Source: Clostridia bacterium (lineage in GTDB: Bacteria; Bacillota; Clostridia; UBA1381). From it: a stretch of DNA of 7,205 bases. Below the pieces are notes generated by a model. That model was not told where the DNA came from, searched no databases, and saw only the letters and a list, made by a program, of their open reading frames with translations. Shown here piece by piece: positions 1 to 6,051 of this stretch. How positions within the stretch are numbered: position 1 is the first letter of the stretch; each line of letters starts with the position of its first letter. A program made the position numbers and the translations under genes. The stretch covers positions 1 to 7,205 of the forward strand of contig JAFQNU010000081.1 in NCBI GenBank assembly GCA_017420825.1, read 5' to 3'.

Positions 1-670
1 CATTTTTGATGAAAAGGAGATTGACAAGAGAAGTGCTTTGTATAAAAAGGTATCAAAGCTTGGTGTAGATGTTGAGTTTGAGTATCTTAATGAAACTGAC
101 CTTGTAACATGGGTTGAGAGGGAGGTTTTATCAGAGCATAAAAAGATAGATAAGAGTGTGGCTCAGTATTTTGTGAGCATTTGCGACGAGGGTATGGCAA
201 ATATAAAAAATGAGCTTGAAAAGCTTATAAGCTATTGTGGTGAGACTATAACAAAAACAGATGTTGATAAAATAGTATCTAAGGCTGTGGGAGTCAGGAT
301 TTTTGAGCTTACCGATTGTATAATGGCTAAAAACGTTAATGGTGCTTTAACGATTCTAAGAGACTTAAAGACTGTTAAGGAGCCTGCATTTAAAGTTTTG
401 TATCTGTTATCATCAACCTTTGATAAGATGTTAAAATGTGCACTTTTGATGGCAGAGGGCAACAACTATAACGACATTGCACAAAAGGTAGGACTTGCAC
501 CTTTTATCGTGAGGAAATATACAGACAGTGCAAGGGGCTTTGGCGAAAACTATCTCATGGACAGGATAATTGAGGCGGCAGAGATTGATTTTTCGATAAA
601 AAGCGGAGAGGTGTCAGATTGGGATGCGTTGGAAAAATATGTCCTTGACAGCTGTGAAATGGTTATGTAG
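1..670 (+). CDS. holA: DNA polymerase III subunit delta (clamp loader), 5'-truncated by window edge
   Basis: HolA is the delta subunit of the clamp-loader complex, which opens the beta sliding clamp and loads it onto primed DNA in the replisome. The frame is open from base 2 to the TAG at 668-670, giving 222 residues. The family is usually about 330-340 residues, so roughly the first third (clamp-binding part of the AAA+-like domain) lies off the left edge. Visible family features are the segment beginning DKRSALYKKVSKLG (the end of the nucleotide-binding-like domain), the NELEKLISYCG helix, the ITKTDVDKIV stretch leading to FELTDCIMAKN, and the alpha-helical C-terminal collar domain with repeated Leu/Ala helices. 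The TTG at 38 is an internal Leu codon, not a start, because homologous sequence continues upstream of it. A hairpin with a T-run follows the stop, so holA is probably the end or near-end of its transcript. Identification rests on overall resemblance, since the family has few invariant residues. Confidence 0.9.
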   Translation, partial: IFDEKEIDKRSALYKKVSKLGVDVEFEYLNETDLVTWVEREVLSEHKKIDKSVAQYFVSICDEGMANIKNELEKLISYCGETITKTDVDKIVSKAVGVRIFELTDCIMAKNVNGALTILRDLKTVKEPAFKVLYLLSSTFDKMLKCALLMAEGNNYNDIAQKVGLAPFIVRKYTDSARGFGENYLMDRIIEAAEIDFSIKSGEVSDWDALEKYVLDSCEMVM

Positions 671-678
671 TCTATTTT

Positions 679-719
679 AAATCACACCCGAATATACTTT
701 TTGTGGGAGTGTGATTTTT
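679..719 (+). terminator. Hairpin plus T-run after holA, overlapping the start region of the next gene
   Basis: A perfect 9-bp inverted repeat pairs AAATCACAC (679-687) with GTGTGATTT (709-717). Two further C:G pairs are possible inside it if A708 is bulged. A run of five T occupies 715-719. This is the layout of a Rho-independent terminator for holA, although the loop is large (about 17-21 nt) and the T-run partly belongs to the stem. The 3' arm covers the ribosome binding site of the following gene, so the hairpin could instead, or also, control its translation or read-through. Confidence 0.5.
705..709 (+). promoter_or_regulatory. Ribosome binding site that decides the YlmC-family start
   Basis: GGGAG lies here. 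The GTG at 711 is only 1 nt away, too close to be used with it, while the GTG at 720 is 10 nt away and the GTG at 723 is 13 nt away. The motif is in or beside the 3' arm of the 679-717 hairpin and may be partly hidden when the hairpin forms. Confidence 0.55.
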
Positions 720-965
720 GTGGTGAGGGCATATGACCTGAAACAGCGAGAGGTGATAAATATTGTCAATGCGGAGAGATTGGGCTATATTTATGATGTT
801 GATATAGATTTTGAAAGCGGAAAAATCCGCTCAGTAGTTATCCCAAACCGCAGAGGACTTTTCGGACGCTTTTCAAAACGAAACGACTATATTATCCCAT
901 GGGAGAATATAGTCGCAATAGGTCATGAAATTGTGCTTGTAAAACTAGATGCAATAACGGTGTGA
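720..965 (+). CDS. ylmC: YlmC/YmxH family PRC-barrel protein
   Basis: This small protein (81 residues from the GTG at 720) has the full pattern of the YlmC/YmxH family: an N-terminal DLKQREVINI segment, the RLGYIYDVDIDFESGKI strand-turn-strand, VVIPNRRGLFGRF, the IIPWENIVAIG signature and a terminal EIVLVKLD strand. The family is a single PRC-barrel fold of about 80-90 residues. Members in spore formers are often listed as sporulation-associated, but no biochemical activity is established to my knowledge. No signal peptide or membrane segment is visible, so it should be cytoplasmic. The GTG at 711 would extend it by three residues but overlaps the hairpin arm and lies only 1 nt from GGGAG, so I prefer 720; 723 is also possible. 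A 32-bp palindrome lies over the conserved PWENI codons. The gene converges on the prsA-like gene with 16 bases between stops. Family assignment is firm; the function is unknown. Confidence 0.85.
   Translation: MVRAYDLKQREVINIVNAERLGYIYDVDIDFESGKIRSVVIPNRRGLFGRFSKRNDYIIPWENIVAIGHEIVLVKLDAITV
875..915 (-). terminator. Near-perfect palindrome with minus-strand T-run; probable terminator of the mfd-prsA transcript
   Basis: Bases 884-915 form a 32-bp palindrome with one opposed mismatch (A894/G905): ten outer pairs from C884:G915 to T893:A906, then TCCCATGGGA at the centre. Read on the minus strand, the hairpin is followed directly by TTTCGTTTT (883 down to 875). On the plus strand the following bases are CAATAGG, with no T-run. 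The polarity therefore fits intrinsic termination of the minus-strand operon, about 67 nt past the prsA-like stop and inside the convergent YlmC-family coding region. The palindrome also encodes the conserved DYIIPWENIV residues, so some of its bases are constrained by protein sequence. Confidence 0.55.
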
Positions 966-981
966 AATTGTTTTTCTTTAG

Positions 982-1959
982 TTAAGCATCATTTTCTACA
1001 AGAGTTATTGAATATTCAGAAATTTTATTTTCAATATGTTCGTTAAAGTCCTGAACAGTAATGCTGTTTTCAACAGTAGGACGGAAATAATCCATATTAA
1101 GCTCAAGACGTTTGATTATATGATAACCAAATGAGCTTTCAACAAATCCTATTTCGCCCGGCTTTAAAGAATCAACACAGTTCTGGAATTCGGCAACCAT
1201 TTCACCGTCTGTAAAGGTGTAACCGTCAGGATTTGTGAGTGAGCCGGGGTCCTCTGAATTTTCAGACACAAGTGTGTCAAAGTCCTCACCCTTTAATGCT
1301 CTTTGGTATATTTCCTCCGCTTTTTTCTTTGCCTCTGCCTTTTTGGCTTCGTCATACACTTCACCCGTATCCATATTTTGAGTTAAAATTAAAACGTGCT
1401 TTGCTGTTCTGTATTTTGCAATATCTGCGGCATTTTCTTCAAAGAATTTATCTACCTCGCCTTCATCAAGCTTATAATCAGCTGAGAAATTTTCGTATAG
1501 GACATCGGAGCAATACATTGATTCACATAACAGGTCAACAAAGCTGTCATCTATTCCGCTTTGCTCTAAAAATGCGTCATATCCGCCGTTTTGTTCATAT
1601 TGTGATACAATACTGTCCTTGCTTTGCTTTATTTTATCCTTTGCCTCGGAGTCTAGTTTGTAGCCTTCTTTTTCAAAAATTTCAATATAAGCAATATTAG
1701 TAAGGGCAATATCCAAAGCCTGCTCTTTTGCAACATCAATTGCTTTTTTTCCGTCAATTTCAGTATTTTCCCAATCCTCTTCCGATGAAATTTCAGTTCC
1801 CTGCATTTGTTGTTTTACACTGTTTAAGTAAAATTCAAACTGTGATTTGGTTATCTCATAGTCGCCAACAGTTGCAACGGTAACATCTGTGGATTTACCT
1901 CCGCAAGCTGAAAGAAGAAGTGCAAGAGATAAAATTAATATATTTTTCTTCATGTTCAT
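982..1959 (-). CDS. prsA: PrsA-like foldase lipoprotein (parvulin-type peptidyl-prolyl isomerase)
   Basis: This is an exported lipoprotein predicted to catalyse cis-trans isomerisation of X-Pro bonds and assist folding of secreted proteins on the outer face of the membrane. From the ATG at 1959 it has 325 residues. Residues 3-18 form a short Lys-Lys plus hydrophobic signal ending in the lipobox LSAC, with Cys19 as the lipidated residue. A SurA/PrsA-type N-terminal chaperone region follows (VATVGDYEITKSQFEFYL). The parvulin domain spans about 182-285, with TAKHVLILT, FDTLVSENSEDPGS, LKPGEIGFVESSFGYHIIKRL. The GG pair often found after the S-x-D/C motif is replaced by GSLTNPDGY. The ATG at 1965 abuts the Shine-Dalgarno, so 1959 (6 nt spacing) is preferred; 1953 is also possible. 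It lies 38 nt downstream of mfd and is probably cotranscribed with it. The family call is firm; equivalence to Bacillus PrsA is inferred. Confidence 0.88.
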   Translation of the reverse strand: MNMKKNILILSLALLLSACGGKSTDVTVATVGDYEITKSQFEFYLNSVKQQMQGTEISSEEDWENTEIDGKKAIDVAKEQALDIALTNIAYIEIFEKEGYKLDSEAKDKIKQSKDSIVSQYEQNGGYDAFLEQSGIDDSFVDLLCESMYCSDVLYENFSADYKLDEGEVDKFFEENAADIAKYRTAKHVLILTQNMDTGEVYDEAKKAEAKKKAEEIYQRALKGEDFDTLVSENSEDPGSLTNPDGYTFTDGEMVAEFQNCVDSLKPGEIGFVESSFGYHIIKRLELNMDYFRPTVENSITVQDFNEHIENKISEYSITLVENDA

Positions 1960-1965
1960 TACCAT

Positions 1966-1971
1966 TCCTTT
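1966..1971 (-). promoter_or_regulatory. Ribosome binding site that decides the prsA-like start
   Basis: AAAGGA on the minus strand is directly followed by ATGGTAATGAACATG. Spacing to the three in-frame ATGs is 0, 6 and 12 nt, which favours the second (1959). The 38-nt gap to mfd contains no hairpin or clear promoter, consistent with cotranscription. Confidence 0.6.
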
Positions 1972-1997
1972 CTGATTGTAGTTAAACTAATTATATA

Positions 1998-4900
1998 TCA
2001 TTTTTCGCAATTCTTCAAGTCCCATATTGATTGTAATACAAATTTAATATTATCAAATAGCTTATGTTCTGAATCAATTCGATAAATAAGTGTTGGTATC
2101 TGCGAAGACGATACTGTTATTTTGCCTGTAAATTGTGTTAAAAGCTCTATGCACAGTTCGGGTGTTATAGCATCGGGTGAGAATTTTAATGTCACAGTTG
2201 TTCTCTTGGCATTTATATCAGTTATTCCTACACTGTTTGCCATTGATTTTATCAAAGCAATATTAACAAGATTAATAACAGGCTTTGGTGGTTCTCCAAA
2301 ACGGTCTATAAGCTCATCTGTAATGTCTGACAGGTCTCTATCGGAGGAGATTGAGGCTATTTTTTTATAAATATCAATTCTTGTGTTATGGTTTTGTATA
2401 TATCTTTCGGGGATATATGCATCCATGTCAAAATCTACAGAGGTTGTAATTTCCTGCGGAGTTAAAATACCCTGTAGTTCGTCAACACTCTCTTTTAAAA
2501 GCTTACAATACATATCATAGCCTACCGAATCCATGTGACCGTGTTGTTGGGAACCAAGCAGATTTCCTGCACCTCTTATTTCCAAATCACGCATTGCAAT
2601 TTTAAAGCCTGAGCCAAACTCTGTAAATTCTTTGATAGCCCGAAGCCTTTTTTGTGCAACCTCTGAAAGAAGCTTTTCAGGCCGGTATGTGAAATAAGCA
2701 TAAGCACTTCTGTTTGAACGTCCAACACGTCCTCTTAGCTGGTATAGCTGTGACAATCCCATTCGGTCGGCATTTTCTATAATCATGGTGTTAGCATTCG
2801 GAATATCAAGACCTGTTTCTATGATTGTTGTGCATACAAGAATATCAGTGTTACCGTTAACCATATCATACATTATATCCTCAAGCTCATCTTCTTTCAT
2901 TTTTCCATGCCCAACCGCTACCCTTGCATCAGGAATTAATTCTGAAATTCTGTGAGCTGTTTTATATATGCTCTCTACTCTGTTATGGAGATAGAACACC
3001 TGACCTCCTCTTGCAAGCTCTCTTTTCATTGCGTCAGCAATAACAGACTCATTATGCTCAAGAACAAAGGTCTGAACGGGATAACGGTTTTCGGGTGGTG
3101 TTTCCAAAACACTCATATCTCTTATATTAATCATTGACATATGAAGAGTTCTTGGTATTGGAGTTGCAGTCATGGAAAGAACATCAATATTTTTTTTGAG
3201 CTCCTTTAAGCGTTCCTTATGTGTAACGCCAAAGCGCTGTTCTTCGTCGATTATCAATAAGCCTAAATCCTTAAATTCTACGTCTTTTTGCAGAATTTTG
3301 TGTGTTCCGATAATTATATCTATTTCACCCGATTTGAGTTGCTTTAAAATCTTTTTTTGCTGTGCGGGAGTACGAAAACGTGAAAGCATTTCAGTTTTTA
3401 TTGCAAAGCTTTCCATTCGTCTTGTAAAGGTGTCGTAATGCTGCATGGCAAGAACAGTGGTGGGGCAAAGATATGCTACCTGCTTGGAATTAACTGCTGC
3501 CTTGAATGCGGCACGAAGTGCTACCTCTGTTTTTCCGTAGCCTACATCACCGCACAGTAGTCTGTCCATGGGGTGAATGCTTTCCATATCCGATTTAACC
3601 TCTTCAATACTTCTTAACTGGTCATCGGTTTCGTCAAAACTAAAGGTATCCTCGAAATCTCTTTGCCATGGTCCGTCTTCGGGGTAGGCAAAGCCTTGCG
3701 TATTTGCTCTTTCTGCATATAGAGTGATAAGCTGCTGTGCAATGTCTGCAGTAGCCTTTTTTACTTTTGCTTTTGTTTTGTTCCATTCACTGCCGTTTAA
3801 TTTATTAAGCTTTAGTTCTCTATCGGTGTTTCCGACATATTTATATAATAAATCCATCTGGTCAACAGGGATATATAGTGAATCGGTTCCGTAATACTGA
3901 ATTTTTAAATAGTCCTTGGTAATGCCTGCAACCGTCATTTTGTGCATTCCTATATATTTTCCGATACCATGAGCCTGATGCACAACATAATCTCCGATAT
4001 TAATATCGGAGTATGATTTTATTCGTTTAGCATTCTCGATTTTTCTTTTTTTCTTTTTCTTTTCTGTGTCGAATATTTCACTTTCCGATATTAAAACAAA
4101 GTCTAAATCTGTATATTCAAAGCCTTTTTTCAGTTCACCGCACAGAACACATATTTCACCCTTTTTAAATTCGTCGGAATTGTTTATAAAGGTGTTTTTT
4201 ATGCCCTTATCGTTGAGTATTCCTGAAATATTTTCGCCTCTGCCTCTGTTTGAGGCTAAAATTATAACTGTGGAGCCCTTTTCCTGTAAAACTTCAAGGT
4301 CGGAGAAAAGGTAATCAATTTTTCCATGAAGGCTTACAGTTGCTCTTGTATTAAATTCAAAAATTGCTTTGTATTTATATAAAATTGAGCTGTGGTTAAG
4401 TGAGTTTACCGAGACATTCTTAAAATTAAGTGCTTTTTCTGTAAAACGGTCAAAATTCAGCATAAGCTCGTTACCGTCGGTAAATACCATATTTTCAAGC
4501 TGTTTAATTTGTTCGCTATGCTCCCATTGTATTGTTTTTGCACGTTCCTTCAGTCGTTTGGGTTCGTGCATGAATATTATATTTTCACAAGATAAGTAAT
4601 CGCATAATGTATAAATACCATTATATAATACATAGGCATACTTATCCAATGCTGTAAAGCTGTTTTGTGTTATTGCTTCTAAATCTGTGTTAAGTGTGGA
4701 AATCAATTCGGAAAAGTCGTTCTTTTTTCTTTTAAGCTTTTTAATCGAATTTTCAATAAAATCACAAAGCTGTACCTTTCGTTCACTGTTTATAATTGCT
4801 TCGCGACAGGGAAGAATTACAGCATTATCAAGTGAGGAAAGAGTTCTTTGTGAAACATAGTCATAGGAACGAACCGAGTCAACCTCATCATCAAAAAATT

Positions 4901-5462
4901 CAATTCTGTACGGGTTTTCGCTGTACGGCGAAAAGATATCCAGTATTCCGCCTCTTATACCAAACTGACCGCAGCCTTCAACGGTATCATCTCTTGTGTA
5001 GCCCATTTCAACAAGCTTATTTGAAAGCTCATCAAGATTATATCTCTCTCCCTGTGATATTGTGAGAATGTTTTCTGATAAAATATGAGGGGGGATAGTG
5101 TAGCCAAGCATTGCCTCAAGGGAGGTTATAATGATAGGCTTTTCGCCTGTGAGAATGGAATGGAGTATATTTATTCTTTTATGCTCATTAAAATGTCCGA
5201 GTGCGTCAATGTTATAGTAAATGTATTCTCTTGAGGGAAAGTAAACAGCTCTGTCAGTAAAAAATTGCATATCATGATAAAGAGACTTTGCCTCCTCATC
5301 ATTGTACATTACAACTAATGCAGACTCATCAATTGACGATGAATAAATAAAATGCGCAAGACATGACTCAACAACTCCCGAAACCGAAACAGGTGTATCG
5401 GAAAGTGAATTTATATAGTTTTTAAAGCTTTGACTGTCTGATAAGATTTCGTTAAATTTCAT
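1998..5462 (-). CDS. mfd: Transcription-repair coupling factor Mfd
   Basis: Mfd is a DNA translocase that recognises RNA polymerase stalled at lesions, pushes it off the template and recruits UvrA for nucleotide excision repair. At 1154 residues it is full length for the family. The UvrB-like region fills about residues 1-220 (GILDIFSPYSENPYRIEFFDDEVDSVR at 172-198). A variable middle domain follows. A Lys/Arg-rich linker (468-474) precedes the CarD-like RNA-polymerase-interacting domain (about 485-560, GDYVVHQAHGIGKYIG). The RecG-like motor shows Walker A GDVGYGKTE (638-646), DEEQRFG (739-745), SMTATPIPRT (763-772), a TRG-like segment near 826-880 and the arginine-finger motif QLRGRVGRS (908-916). 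The C-terminal UvrA-masking TRCF domain covers about 1000-1150. AAGGAG (5470-5475) stands 7 nt before the ATG. An 86-nt gap with a hairpin and possible -10 box precedes it, so it may have its own promoter. No key motif is missing. Confidence 0.98.
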   Translation of the reverse strand: MKFNEILSDSQSFKNYINSLSDTPVSVSGVVESCLAHFIYSSSIDESALVVMYNDEEAKSLYHDMQFFTDRAVYFPSREYIYYNIDALGHFNEHKRINILHSILTGEKPIIITSLEAMLGYTIPPHILSENILTISQGERYNLDELSNKLVEMGYTRDDTVEGCGQFGIRGGILDIFSPYSENPYRIEFFDDEVDSVRSYDYVSQRTLSSLDNAVILPCREAIINSERKVQLCDFIENSIKKLKRKKNDFSELISTLNTDLEAITQNSFTALDKYAYVLYNGIYTLCDYLSCENIIFMHEPKRLKERAKTIQWEHSEQIKQLENMVFTDGNELMLNFDRFTEKALNFKNVSVNSLNHSSILYKYKAIFEFNTRATVSLHGKIDYLFSDLEVLQEKGSTVIILASNRGRGENISGILNDKGIKNTFINNSDEFKKGEICVLCGELKKGFEYTDLDFVLISESEIFDTEKKKKKRKIENAKRIKSYSDINIGDYVVHQAHGIGKYIGMHKMTVAGITKDYLKIQYYGTDSLYIPVDQMDLLYKYVGNTDRELKLNKLNGSEWNKTKAKVKKATADIAQQLITLYAERANTQGFAYPEDGPWQRDFEDTFSFDETDDQLRSIEEVKSDMESIHPMDRLLCGDVGYGKTEVALRAAFKAAVNSKQVAYLCPTTVLAMQHYDTFTRRMESFAIKTEMLSRFRTPAQQKKILKQLKSGEIDIIIGTHKILQKDVEFKDLGLLIIDEEQRFGVTHKERLKELKKNIDVLSMTATPIPRTLHMSMINIRDMSVLETPPENRYPVQTFVLEHNESVIADAMKRELARGGQVFYLHNRVESIYKTAHRISELIPDARVAVGHGKMKEDELEDIMYDMVNGNTDILVCTTIIETGLDIPNANTMIIENADRMGLSQLYQLRGRVGRSNRSAYAYFTYRPEKLLSEVAQKRLRAIKEFTEFGSGFKIAMRDLEIRGAGNLLGSQQHGHMDSVGYDMYCKLLKESVDELQGILTPQEITTSVDFDMDAYIPERYIQNHNTRIDIYKKIASISSDRDLSDITDELIDRFGEPPKPVINLVNIALIKSMANSVGITDINAKRTTVTLKFSPDAITPELCIELLTQFTGKITVSSSQIPTLIYRIDSEHKLFDNIKFVLQSIWDLKNCEK
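3992..4011. repeat. Perfect 20-bp palindrome inside mfd
   Basis: The 10-base half CTCCGATATT is followed by its exact reverse complement with no spacer and TTAA at the centre. On the minus strand it encodes part of SYSDINIGDY, at the start of the Mfd RNA-polymerase-interacting domain. Neither strand shows a T-run immediately after it, although TTTT occurs at 4017-4020 on the plus strand. It could be a protein-binding site or a hairpin in the mRNA, or chance; nothing here decides. Confidence 0.5.
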
Positions 5463-5496
5463 ATGGGGTCTCCTTAATATCTGAGCAAAACTGATT

Positions 5497-5521
5497 GCCC
5501 GATATTCATAAGAATTCGGGC
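5497..5521 (-). promoter_or_regulatory. Bulged hairpin between the deaminase gene and mfd
   Basis: GCCCGA (5497-5502) pairs with TCGGGC (5516-5521) and ATTC (5504-5507) pairs with GAAT (5512-5515), leaving T5503 bulged and an ATAA loop: ten pairs in all. On the minus strand it lies 27 nt after the deaminase stop, but the next bases are AATCAGTTTTG, so the T-run is displaced. It may be a weak terminator or attenuator ahead of mfd. If the -10 box at 5528-5533 is real, it would instead sit at the 5' end of the mfd mRNA. Confidence 0.4.
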
Positions 5522-5527
5522 GTAATT

Positions 5528-5533
5528 ATTATA
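5528..5533 (-). promoter_or_regulatory. Possible -10 box of an mfd promoter
   Basis: TATAAT occurs on the minus strand here and again at 5541-5546. About 16 nt upstream of the first is TTATTG, only a weak match to a sigma-A -35 box and inside the end of the deaminase gene. The surroundings are very AT-rich, so a chance match is quite possible. The start point would fall near the outer base of the 5497-5521 hairpin. Confidence 0.3.
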
Positions 5534-5548
5534 TGTATTTATTATAAA

Positions 5549-6037
5549 TCAATAACCTTTTTGACCAATTAATGATTCATCATTTTCAATCCAGTCATTA
5601 ACGTCAATAATACGGAACTCGTCGTTTGTGTCACGTATTACAACTTCTTTTATTCCTGAATTAATCACCATTCTTTTACACATTGCACAGCAACAGCTGT
5701 TTGCAACAAGCTCTCCTGTTGACTTTTCTATTCCGACAAGATAGAGAGTTGCTCCTATCATATCACGTCTTGAGGCTGATATTATGGCATTTGCTTCTGC
5801 ATGAACACTCCTGCACATTTCATAGCGTTCGCCACGTGGAATGTTCATCTGCTGTCTTATACAATAACCCAAATCACTGCAGTTTTTTCTGCCTCTGGGA
5901 GCACCGACATATCCCGTTGAAATAATTTCATCATTGTGTACTATTATTGCACCGTAGTTACGTCTTAAGCAGGTGCCACGCTCACATACAGTTTGAGCAA
6001 TGTCAAGATAATAATTATGTTTGTCTCGTCTTTGCAT
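5549..6037 (-). CDS. dCMP deaminase family (zinc-dependent cytidine/deoxycytidylate deaminase) protein
   Basis: This is a member of the ComEB/dCMP deaminase group, expected to convert dCMP to dUMP in the cytosol and so supply thymidylate synthesis. From the ATG at 6037 it has 162 residues. Zinc-site motifs are HAEANAI (His79, proton-shuttling Glu81) and CCAMC (zinc Cys117 and Cys120), where the usual PCxxC proline is Cys116, itself preceded by Cys115. GYVGAPRG (42-49) stands where canonical dCMP deaminases have GYNGxP. Extra cysteines (18, 23, 53, 59, 75) lie ahead of the active site, as is common for the second metal site in this family. An upstream in-frame ATG at 6052 overlaps the recO stop, but GGAGG lies between it and the ATG at 6037, which has ideal 8-nt spacing. 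The gene follows recO and precedes mfd. The fold and catalytic residues are clear; the exact substrate is inferred, and comEB-like competence involvement is not implied. Confidence 0.85.
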   Translation of the reverse strand: MQRRDKHNYYLDIAQTVCERGTCLRRNYGAIIVHNDEIISTGYVGAPRGRKNCSDLGYCIRQQMNIPRGERYEMCRSVHAEANAIISASRRDMIGATLYLVGIEKSTGELVANSCCCAMCKRMVINSGIKEVVIRDTNDEFRIIDVNDWIENDESLIGQKGY

Positions 6038-6045
6038 ATGTATAT

Positions 6046-6050
6046 CCTCC
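6046..6050 (-). promoter_or_regulatory. Strong ribosome binding site that decides the deaminase start
   Basis: GGAGG on the minus strand is 8 nt from the ATG at 6037. It overlaps the codon after the alternative ATG at 6052, which has no ribosome binding site of its own. The longer reading would add MEDIH before the true start. Confidence 0.7.
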
Positions 6051-6051
6051 A

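Noticed and set aside
693..698. TATACT as a -10 box for the YlmC-family gene
   Set aside because: No credible -35 hexamer at 16-18 nt upstream and no extended -10 TGn; it also lies in the loop of the hairpin after holA.
816..831. Small hairpin AGCGGA-AAAA-TCCGCT in the YlmC-family gene as a second terminator
   Set aside because: Only six pairs, and on the minus strand it is followed by just TT before CAAAATC; too weak to call next to the stronger palindrome at 884-915.
1239..1700. A 153-residue open frame on the plus strand
   Set aside because: It is antisense to the well-supported prsA-like gene, has low-complexity Leu/Pro/His-rich composition typical of a reversed Glu/Lys-rich gene, and lacks a good ribosome binding site.
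3994..4094. CCGATATTAA repeated at 3994-4003 and 4085-4094
   Set aside because: Two 10-base matches within one AT-rich gene, encoding different residues; no wider repeat structure, so probably chance.
4796..5065. An 89-residue open frame on the plus strand
   Set aside because: It is antisense to the conserved UvrB-like region of mfd, with no recognisable family features. The other plus-strand frames inside mfd were rejected for the same reason.
5683..5925. An 80-residue open frame on the plus strand
   Set aside because: It is antisense to the catalytic core of the deaminase; composition (His, Cys, Leu rich) fits a shadow of the real gene.
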